Source: a bacterium (GTDB taxonomy: Bacteria; Bacillota; Clostridia; Lachnospirales; Lachnospiraceae). Taken from it: a DNA stretch of 42,377 bases. The notes beneath the pieces are model-generated. The model was not told where the DNA came from. It saw only the letters and a program-made list of their open reading frames with translations, and made no database searches. The translations under genes were made by a program, and so were the position numbers. The stretch covers positions 1 through 42,377 of the forward strand of contig JAUNGE010000028.1 of the NCBI GenBank assembly GCA_030524675.1. The letters are read 5' to 3'. Positions 24,888-31,683 of the stretch are shown here, one piece after another. Numbering within the stretch: position 1 is the first letter of the stretch; every line of letters starts with the position of its first letter.

Positions 24888-26578
24888 TGAGGACAGAAAA
24901 CACAGAGAAAAGAAACAAAAAAGGAAAAATGGCAGTCGGAAGAAAAGGGGCATTGGGTCTGCTTTTGGCATGTACTGCCATTGCCTCTCTGGCACTTTGC
25001 GGCTGCCATGGCTCCAAAGGAATGACAACATTTGAGGTTCCAGCAGAATTTGATTCCTCAAAAGCGTATGAGATTACCTTCTGGGCAAAAAACGACACTA
25101 ACAAGACACAGACCACTATTTACCAGCAGGCCATCACGGATTTTGAGGCATTGTACCCAAATATTACAGTGAATCTGCGCCTGTATACGGATTATGGGAA
25201 AATCTACAATGATGTCATTACCAACATTGCGACCAACACGACGCCGAATGTCTGCATTACGTATCCGGACCACATTGCGACTTACTCTACAGGAAGCAAT
25301 CAGGTGGTTCCCTTAGACGCGCTGTTTGCGGATGAAAAATACGGTCTTGGCGGCAGTGAAATCCGGTTTGACTCGCCATCAAAGGAGGAAATCATTCCGA
25401 AATTCCTGGAGGAATGTTTGTTTGACGGTCATTATTATGCGGTTCCTTACATGCGTTCCACGGAGGCATGCTATATCAATAAGACCTATGTGGAAGAGCT
25501 GGGATATACGCTGCCGGAAGCGCTGACTTGGGATTTTGTCTGGGAAGTATCCGAGGCGGCGATGGCAAAAGATAAGGATGGAAATTTCCTCATAAACGGC
25601 CAGAAGGTGATGATTCCGTTTATCTACAAATCAACGGACAATATGATGATTCAGATGCTGAAGCAGAAGAATGCAGGGTATTCCACAGAAAGCGGAGAGG
25701 TGCAGCTTTTTCAGGATACGACGAAAGAACTGCTGCTTACAATCGCAGAGCATGCTGGCACAGGTGCATTTTCCACTTTCAAAATTTCCAGCTATCCAGC
25801 CAATTTCCTGAATGCGGGTCAGTGTATTTTTGCGGTGGATTCCACCGCTGGTTCTACCTGGATGGGAACGGATGCGCCGCTTTGCGATATCAGCGCGGAC
25901 AAGATTGTGAAATTTGAGACAGCTGTGATGCCGATTCCGCAGTTTGACACAGAGCATCCGCAGATGATTTCTCAGGGTCCTTCCGTCTGCATCTTCAATA
26001 AGAAAGATTCGGGAGAAGTGTTGGCATCCTGGCTCTTTGTCCAGTATCTATTGACGAATGATGTCCAGATTGCATATTCGCAGACAGAGGGGTATGTGCC
26101 TGTGACAACAAAGGCACAGGGGTCTGCGCAGTATCAGGAGTATCTGTCACGGGGCGGCGAGGATAACACGACCTACTATCCAGTTAAAATCGATGCGGTG
26201 AAGCTGCTGCTCGACAATATCGACAATACATTTGTGACACCAGTATTCAATGGCTCGACCTCGCTTCGGGATGCAGCAGGACAGCTGATTGAAAATACAG
26301 TAAAATCTGTCAGAAGAAAGCAGACCATCGACGATGCGTACATCGAAGAACTGTATGCGGATGTGACTTCGCTGTACCGCCTGGACCAGATTGGAAGCCA
26401 GGATGGCGCGGCCATCTCTGGCAGAGCGGACCTGGGGCCGCTTCCGAAAACTTCGGTCATTCTGCTGGCATCGCTGGCCGGCGCATGGATACTGATACTT
26501 TTATATGTGCTGTTTCAAAAGAGAGACCAGCTTCGGAACATGCATGTTCAAAGAAATTCTGAAAACCAGAAAGAATGA
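24884..26578 (+). CDS. ABC sugar-binding lipoprotein with extra C-terminal TM anchor
   Basis: This is a 564-residue solute-binding protein of the extracellular family 1 type. The signal region (about 20-41) ends in LALCGC, with C41 as the probable lipidated Cys. The binding domain follows with ITFWAKNDTNKTQTTIYQQAITDFEALYPNI. Unusually, residues about 524-544 form a strong hydrophobic helix followed by a positively charged tail (QKRDQLRN), so the protein appears tethered at both ends. Typical family members are about 420-450 residues and lack this helix. Substrate is not determined; the ATPase and permeases suggest a carbohydrate or polyol. Confidence 0.9.
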   Translation: MMRTENTEKRNKKGKMAVGRKGALGLLLACTAIASLALCGCHGSKGMTTFEVPAEFDSSKAYEITFWAKNDTNKTQTTIYQQAITDFEALYPNITVNLRLYTDYGKIYNDVITNIATNTTPNVCITYPDHIATYSTGSNQVVPLDALFADEKYGLGGSEIRFDSPSKEEIIPKFLEECLFDGHYYAVPYMRSTEACYINKTYVEELGYTLPEALTWDFVWEVSEAAMAKDKDGNFLINGQKVMIPFIYKSTDNMMIQMLKQKNAGYSTESGEVQLFQDTTKELLLTIAEHAGTGAFSTFKISSYPANFLNAGQCIFAVDSTAGSTWMGTDAPLCDISADKIVKFETAVMPIPQFDTEHPQMISQGPSVCIFNKKDSGEVLASWLFVQYLLTNDVQIAYSQTEGYVPVTTKAQGSAQYQEYLSRGGEDNTTYYPVKIDAVKLLLDNIDNTFVTPVFNGSTSLRDAAGQLIENTVKSVRRKQTIDDAYIEELYADVTSLYRLDQIGSQDGAAISGRADLGPLPKTSVILLASLAGAWILILLYVLFQKRDQLRNMHVQRNSENQKE

Positions 26579-26614
26579 AAATGATAAAAAAATAACGAAG
26601 TTTTAAGAATTCTA

Positions 26615-26642
26615 TTGATTTACGTGGGATTTCGTGTATAAT
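26615..26642 (+). promoter_or_regulatory. Promoter before the Thr-rich lipoprotein
   Basis: TTGATT (26615-26620) and TATAAT (26637-26642) are separated by 16 bases. This suggests that the lipoprotein and phosphatase genes can be transcribed independently of the ABC importer. Confidence 0.6.
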
Positions 26643-26763
26643 TATCTCTACGATGTGAGATGCCGCAGAGGGCACGATATCCGCTTCTTGATACATGTGT
26701 CAGCGAGCAGATATGCCAGGGCATTTGACATTGGCAAAAACAAAAAAAGGGAGAAGAAAGACA

Positions 26764-27630
26764 ATGAAAAAAATGACATGGTTATTTTTAGCTTCTGCAC
26801 TGGTGCTTGCCAGCGCTGGCTGCGGCGGTTCCAAGACGGAAACCACTGCTGGAACAACTGCTGCTGAGGTCGTGACAACGGCTGCCGCTGAAACGACCGT
26901 TGCAGAGACTACAACAGCTGCAGAGACTACGACTGCTGCCCAAAAAGAGACCACTGCTGCTGAAGCTGCAGCTGCAAAATCCGAGGGCGTTATGACATAT
27001 GAAGAGTATGCTGCAGCAGACCTGGATACAGAAGTTGTAGTGGAGACTTATGTGCAGGCAAAGCAGTCCTGGTGGGACAACAAGGCGACTGTGTACACAC
27101 AGGATGAGGATGGCGCATATTTTGTCTACAATATGGCATGCTCCGAGGAAGATTATGCAAAACTGACTCCTGGAACCAAAATCAAAGTGACCGGATACAA
27201 GGGCGAGTGGTCTGGAGAAGTGGAGATTATGGACGCAACTTTTGAGATTGAGGAAGGAAATTATATTGCGCCGGCAGAGGATGTGACCGCGCTTTTGGGC
27301 ACAGAAGAGCTGATTGAACATCAGAACAAATTCGTATCTTTCAAGGGTATGACAGTGGAGGCAGCAGGCAAGGATGATAACGGAAACGATGTAGCATTCC
27401 TGTACAGCTGGGATGGTTCCGGTCAGGACGGCGACGACCTGTACTTCAATGTTTCTCTGAATGGCGAGACCTACACATTTACTGTTGAGTCCTATCTGTG
27501 TGACAACACCACCGATGTGTACAAGGCGGTGAAAGAGCTGAAAATCGGCGATAAGATTGATATGGAAGGATTCCTGTACTGGTATGAGGGCGTAAATCCA
27601 CATATCACTTCCGTGACAGCAGCCAAATAA
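26764..27630 (+). CDS. Thr/Ala-rich lipoprotein with OB-like C-terminal domain
   Basis: This 288-residue secreted lipoprotein has a signal peptide ending in ASAGC with C20 as the anchor. Residues about 24-75 are a low-complexity Thr/Ala/Glu linker (repeating AETTTA), as seen in cell-wall-spanning spacers. The remaining ~210 residues contain an OB-like pattern (DTEVVVETYVQAKQSWWDN...AYFVYNM...LTPGTKIKVTGYKGEWSGEVEI), followed by a second similar stretch. ATG 26764 has GGGAGAAG upstream and its Met is followed by a proper signal sequence. It sits after the ABC importer and may bind the same ligand or the envelope; this is inference. Confidence 0.8.
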   Translation: MKKMTWLFLASALVLASAGCGGSKTETTAGTTAAEVVTTAAAETTVAETTTAAETTTAAQKETTAAEAAAAKSEGVMTYEEYAAADLDTEVVVETYVQAKQSWWDNKATVYTQDEDGAYFVYNMACSEEDYAKLTPGTKIKVTGYKGEWSGEVEIMDATFEIEEGNYIAPAEDVTALLGTEELIEHQNKFVSFKGMTVEAAGKDDNGNDVAFLYSWDGSGQDGDDLYFNVSLNGETYTFTVESYLCDNTTDVYKAVKELKIGDKIDMEGFLYWYEGVNPHITSVTAAK

Positions 27631-27697
27631 TCTGCAGGCCCAGGAACAAAGAAGGAAATGAAGAAGGGAAAGAAAATAAGGGGGGAGAGAGGAAAGT

Positions 27698-28300
27698 ATG
27701 TACATCACATGTTTGGATTTAGAGGGAGTGCTGGTACCGGAAATTTGGATTGCATTTGCGCAGGCGAGCGGTATTCCGGAGCTGAGACGGACGACGAGAG
27801 ATGAGCCAGATTATGATAAATTGATGAAGTGGCGCTTGGGGATTTTGAAGGAGCACAATCTGGGCCTGAAGGAAATTCAGGAGACCATCGCAAAGATTGA
27901 CCCACTTCCAGGGGCAAAGGAGTTTTTGGATGAACTCCGCTCTTTCAGCCAGGTTATCATTATCAGCGATACTTTTACACAGTTTGCAAAGCCTCTGATG
28001 GAGAAGCTGGGCTGGCCGACGATTTTCTGCAATACACTGGAAGTGGCTCCTGACGGGACAATCACCGGATTTAAAATGCGGATTGAAAATTCAAAGCTCA
28101 CTACGGTGAAAGCGCTGCAGTCCATCGGATATGAGACGATTGCGAGTGGGGACAGCTACAATGACCTCGGCATGATTCAGGCGAGCAAGGCGGGATTTCT
28201 GTTTCGCAGCACCGATAAAATCAAGGCAGATCATCCGGAACTTCCGGCATATGAGACGTTTGACGAGTTGATGGCTGCCATTAAAAGCGCCATGGTCTAA
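27698..28300 (+). CDS. thrH: ThrH-type HAD phosphatase (phosphoserine phosphatase/homoserine phosphotransferase)
   Basis: This 200-residue HAD-superfamily enzyme is highly similar along its length to Pseudomonas ThrH. It begins CLDLEGVLVPEIWIAFA (nucleophile D7, with E9 in place of the usual second Asp), continues TTRDEPDYDKLMKWRL, and carries motif II SDTF (S90-D91) and motif IV GDSYND (G151-D152). ThrH dephosphorylates phosphoserine and can move the phosphate to homoserine. Length matches (about 205). It lies 67 bases after the lipoprotein gene with GGGGGGAGAGGAAAG before the ATG. The link to the ABC importer is unclear; it might act on an imported phosphorylated compound, but that is speculation. 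Confidence 0.88.
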   Translation: MYITCLDLEGVLVPEIWIAFAQASGIPELRRTTRDEPDYDKLMKWRLGILKEHNLGLKEIQETIAKIDPLPGAKEFLDELRSFSQVIIISDTFTQFAKPLMEKLGWPTIFCNTLEVAPDGTITGFKMRIENSKLTTVKALQSIGYETIASGDSYNDLGMIQASKAGFLFRSTDKIKADHPELPAYETFDELMAAIKSAMV

Positions 28301-28356
28301 CTGCTCTGAATTCTGATAAAACAGACAGAATGAAATGAAAACAAGTAAAAATTGAC

Positions 28357-28412
28357 AAAACGGGATGCCCTAAAGGAAGAGAAAGTGACTTTCTTTAGGG
28401 CATCATTTTGTC
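28357..28412. terminator. Bidirectional terminator between thrH and the tetR-type gene
   Basis: GATGCCCTAAAG..AA and TTCTTTAGGGCATC form a strong stem; ACAAAA and TTTTGT extend it on both sides. It separates convergent genes and its end touches the TetR stop codon. Confidence 0.92.
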
Positions 28413-28974
28413 AATGCATTGAATCAATTAAAGGGGAAATCAGAGCTTTCTGGCAGGCTGCGATTTCCTCTTTGGGAATTATGAAATCATTTTGAATCCA
28501 CTGAGCTGTAGAGGTGGCGAGACCTCCTGCATAAAAGGCACTGGTGATGGATAGAGGACCAGGAAATGTGCATCCGGCTTCCTGCCTTTCTTTTAGATAG
28601 TTCCAGAAGAACTGCTGAAACACTTTTTGAAACATGCTTGTCACTTCCCTGTCAGTTTCCGTCGCAATCGTATTATAATAAAAATTCTTTTTGTCCAAGA
28701 CACAATCGAGAATGTACAGGATAAATTCGTCAACGGATTTGTTACGCATGGCGTGCTTCCATCGTTCCAGCTCTTCCTCCAGGCAGTAGTGCAGTAAATG
28801 ATATTTATCCTCAAAGTGCAGGTAAAAGGCCGAGCGGCTTATCATGGCACTTTGGCAGATATCGTTGACCGTTATTTTCTTAAAATTTTTGTTCTCAAGC
28901 AGCCGTATGAGCTGTGCAGCCAGCATGCGCCTGGTCTGTAAAACTTTTGCTGAATCTTCTGATTTATGATTCAT
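28411..28974 (-). CDS. TetR/AcrR-family regulator
   Basis: This 187-residue regulator has an N-terminal HTH (about 15-60; ITVNDICQSAMISRSAFYLHFEDKYHLLHYC is the classical TetR helix-turn-helix with the FYxHFxxK signature) and a helical C-terminal ligand/dimer domain. It is oriented away from the zinc-ribbon/FtsH/GH2/GPH operon. A perfect 9-bp-arm dyad sits over the promoter of that operon at 29318-29342. As in the E. coli uidR-uidA-uidB locus, a TetR repressor controlling GH2 and GPH genes is a natural reading, but the link is inference. Confidence 0.92.
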   Translation of the reverse strand: MNHKSEDSAKVLQTRRMLAAQLIRLLENKNFKKITVNDICQSAMISRSAFYLHFEDKYHLLHYCLEEELERWKHAMRNKSVDEFILYILDCVLDKKNFYYNTIATETDREVTSMFQKVFQQFFWNYLKERQEAGCTFPGPLSITSAFYAGGLATSTAQWIQNDFIIPKEEIAACQKALISPLIDSMH

Positions 28975-29000
28975 TGAAACACCTCTTTGTCTATTTCCTA

Positions 29001-29204
29001 AACGGACATGTCGCCTGACGGCGACACTACCATGATATGAAAGTCGATTGCTCCGTGCTCACGCACTCCCGCAATCGCCGCCTGTATTCGCAAATCGGTC
29101 AGCTCACGCTGTCCTTTTTTGCTCATACTTCCTTGCTCGTCAAATGTCCAGTCGGCTTGGTGTGCAAGCACCCCTGCCGCCTGGCCGCTTGACGAGACTT
29201 TCAT
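29001..29204 (-). CDS. Hypothetical 67-residue protein, origin unclear
   Basis: An open frame of higher G+C than its surroundings, containing LTDLRIQAAIAGVREHGAID and ending VVSPSGDMSV. No ribosome site is evident upstream of ATG and I do not recognise a family. The amphipathic and Gly/Ala composition looks protein-like rather than random. It may be a fragment of a transferred gene. It lies between the TetR gene and its candidate operator. Confidence 0.35.
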
Positions 29205-29317
29205 AGTAAATATATTCTAAAAGATTTTTTTGGTTTCTTCAAGTTATGGAATGATTTTTGCTGAAAAAAGTGCACATTTTTTGGGATTTGTTCAGAAATG
29301 AACAAATAAAAAAATAT

Positions 29318-29342
29318 GTAAATTGTTTTTGACACAATTTAC
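29318..29342. promoter_or_regulatory. 25-bp perfect dyad, candidate TetR operator
   Basis: GTAAATTGT and ACAATTTAC are perfect 9-bp arms separated by 7 bases. The dyad contains a TTGACA -35 box at 29329-29334; a weak -10 (TATTCA, 29352-29357) follows at 17 bases. Size and symmetry are those of TetR-family operators. Confidence 0.65.
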
Positions 29343-29388
29343 CTGTATTCTTATTCATATCAAGACAGAAAGGAAGGGAAAGGACAAA

Positions 29389-29673
29389 TTGAGTATTCAG
29401 AATGAAACAGACCAGAGAGCCAAAATTCAGAGTTTGACACAGTCTTTAAGTGAAATGGAAACGGCTTTGACAGAGCATTATTGCGATATTGGAAAAAGTC
29501 TTTTGGAGATTGCTGAGAAAGAAGATAAGGAAATCAACCAGTTGGCAGATAAAATTATTGAGACAAGAAAGCAGTTGGCACTTCTGCAAAAAGAGATACA
29601 ATGTCCAGAATGCCTTACCTATAACAGTGCAGGCAGTCGGTACTGCAGTAATTGCGGAAAACGGCTTGCCTGA
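29389..29673 (+). CDS. Small coiled-coil zinc-ribbon protein
   Basis: This 94-residue protein has a helical, Glu/Lys/Gln-rich N-terminal region (about 5-68) and a C-terminal zinc ribbon CPEC...YCSNCGK with four Cys. TTG 29389 was chosen because GGAAGGGAAAGG lies upstream and no ATG is available nearby. It is the first gene behind the dyad promoter and probably is cotranscribed with ftsH. Zinc ribbons of this kind often mediate protein contacts; no role is known here. Confidence 0.75.
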   Translation: MSIQNETDQRAKIQSLTQSLSEMETALTEHYCDIGKSLLEIAEKEDKEINQLADKIIETRKQLALLQKEIQCPECLTYNSAGSRYCSNCGKRLA

Positions 29674-29706
29674 TTCAACAACACCATATGCCTCCTACAA
29701 CGGCTT

Positions 29707-29778
29707 TGTCCTGAAGGGAGACTCTACGGCTCCCCAAGGACAGGTCTTTTATTGCTCGCCATCTGTAAAGGTGGCGAG
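29707..29778 (+). ncRNA. Two consecutive stem-loops in the ftsH leader
   Basis: Stem 1 pairs TGTCCT (29707) with AGGACA (29737-29742) and has an inner GGGAG/CTCCC; a GGTCTTTTATT tail follows. Stem 2 pairs GCTCGCCA (29754-29761) with TGGCGAG (29772-29778). They could be an attenuator or an RNA processing site between the zinc-ribbon gene and ftsH. No known RNA family is recognised. Confidence 0.4.
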
Positions 29779-29820
29779 TCCCCACTTGTGATAAGATGAG
29801 ATGAAAGGAATGTAGAAATT

Positions 29821-31635
29821 ATGAAAGAAGTGAAAAAACCAAGAAAGCCATTGCTATATTATTATTGTATTGTAGTTCTGTTATTGCTGGTATTTAATTT
29901 TTTGACGATGCCGTATTTGGCCCGCAGACGGATCATTCAGGTGGACTATGGAACATTTATGTCCATGACAGAGAACAGAGAGATCGGTGTGGTGGAGATT
30001 CAGGATAATCAGATTTTGTTTACAAATAAGGACAATACGATTGTCTATAAAACGGGTCTGATGTACGATCCGGATTTGACGAAACGCCTTTATGAAGCAG
30101 GGGCAATTTTTTCCGGAGAAATCATAGAAAAAACTTCCCCGTTTATGAGTCTTTTGCTGTACTGGATTCTGCCTATCATCATCTTTGTCGGTATCGGACA
30201 GATTATGTCCAAGAAGCTGATGGATAAAGCCGGAGGCGGTTCCAATGCCATGTCATTTGGAATGGGAAAGAGCAATGCAAAAGTGTATGTAAACTCTTCG
30301 GAAGGCATCAAATTCTCCGATGTGGCAGGCGAAGATGAGGCAAAAGAAAATCTGACAGAAATCGTGGATTATCTGCATAATCCAAACAAATACAAAGAAA
30401 TTGGTGCTTCCATGCCGAAAGGCATTTTGCTGGTGGGACCTCCTGGAACCGGTAAGACCATGCTGGCAAAAGCGGTAGCAGGTGAGGCGAATGTGCCGTT
30501 CTTCTCCATGTCGGGTTCTGAATTTGTGGAGATGTTTGTGGGAATGGGAGCTTCCAAAGTGCGGGATTTGTTCCGGCAGGCGAAGGAAAAAGCACCTTGT
30601 ATTGTGTTTATTGATGAGATTGATGCGATTGGCAAAAAGCGTGACGGACAGATAGGCGGAAATGATGAGCGGGAACAGACCTTAAACCAGCTTTTGACCG
30701 AGATGGATGGATTTGAGGGAAATACAGGGGTGATTATTCTTGCAGCTACTAACCGGCCCGAATCACTTGACCCTGCGCTGACCCGTCCAGGACGGTTTGA
30801 CCGCAGAGTGCCAGTAGAGCTTCCAGACCTGAAAGGCAGAGAAGAAATACTGAGAGTGCATGCAAAAAAGATTAAAGTAGCCGACAATGTGGATTTTACG
30901 AAAATTGCCCGCATGGCTTCTGGAGCCTCCGGTGCTGAGCTGGCCAATATCATCAATGAAGCGGCTCTGCGTGCTGTCCGGAACAAGAGAAGCTACACGA
31001 CGCAGGAAGACCTGGAAGAGAGCATTGAGGTTGTCATTGCAGGATATCAGAAGAAAAATGCAATTCTTACAGACAAAGAGAAATGCGTGGTTGCCTACCA
31101 TGAAATTGGCCATGCACTGGTGGCGGCAAAACAGAGCAATTCAGCTCCGGTACAGAAGATTACGATTGTTCCAAGAACATCAGGAGCTTTGGGTTATACC
31201 ATGCAAGTAGAAGAAGGAAATCATTATCTGATGACCCAGGAAGAAATTGAAAATAAGATTGCCACCTATACAGGAGGAAGAGCTGCAGAGGAAGTGGTGT
31301 TTGGGGCTGTCACGACGGGCGCATCCAATGACATTGAACAGGCGACAAAACTGGCTCGCGCCATGATTACTCAGTATGGCATGAGTGATGAATTTGATAT
31401 GGTTGCCATGGAGACGGTCAATAACCAGTATCTGGGCGGAGATACGTCGCTGGCATGTTCTGCCGAGACACAGGCTAAAATTGATAGGAAAGTGGTGGAA
31501 TTAGTCAAAAAGCAGCATGAGAAGGCAAAGACGATTCTTATGGAAAACCGGAAAAAACTGGATGAGTTGTCACAGTATCTGTATGAGAGAGAAACGATTA
31601 CTGGTGATGAATTTATGAAAATTTTAAATCAGTGA
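29821..31635 (+). CDS. ftsH: FtsH-family ATP-dependent zinc metalloprotease
   Basis: This 604-residue membrane protease has two TM segments (about 11-31 and 108-130) around a small external domain, an AAA+ domain (about 160-390; Walker A GPPGTGKT at 206-213, Walker B IVFIDEIDA, SRH TRPGRFDR) and an M41 protease domain with H427-E428-x-x-H431 (HEIGH). It degrades misfolded or specific membrane and cytosolic proteins. Length is a little below most FtsH proteins, the short C-terminal tail accounting for it. The housekeeping ftsH of Firmicutes usually sits near tilS/hpt; this copy lies in front of a glycosidase and symporter, so it may be a paralogue. ATG 29821 lies a normal distance after GAAAGGAATG. 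Confidence 0.95.
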   Translation: MKEVKKPRKPLLYYYCIVVLLLLVFNFLTMPYLARRRIIQVDYGTFMSMTENREIGVVEIQDNQILFTNKDNTIVYKTGLMYDPDLTKRLYEAGAIFSGEIIEKTSPFMSLLLYWILPIIIFVGIGQIMSKKLMDKAGGGSNAMSFGMGKSNAKVYVNSSEGIKFSDVAGEDEAKENLTEIVDYLHNPNKYKEIGASMPKGILLVGPPGTGKTMLAKAVAGEANVPFFSMSGSEFVEMFVGMGASKVRDLFRQAKEKAPCIVFIDEIDAIGKKRDGQIGGNDEREQTLNQLLTEMDGFEGNTGVIILAATNRPESLDPALTRPGRFDRRVPVELPDLKGREEILRVHAKKIKVADNVDFTKIARMASGASGAELANIINEAALRAVRNKRSYTTQEDLEESIEVVIAGYQKKNAILTDKEKCVVAYHEIGHALVAAKQSNSAPVQKITIVPRTSGALGYTMQVEEGNHYLMTQEEIENKIATYTGGRAAEEVVFGAVTTGASNDIEQATKLARAMITQYGMSDEFDMVAMETVNNQYLGGDTSLACSAETQAKIDRKVVELVKKQHEKAKTILMENRKKLDELSQYLYERETITGDEFMKILNQ

Positions 31636-31683
31636 CAAAAATCAGTAAAGAGCAAAAAATATAATGAAATGAGGAGGAGAATT

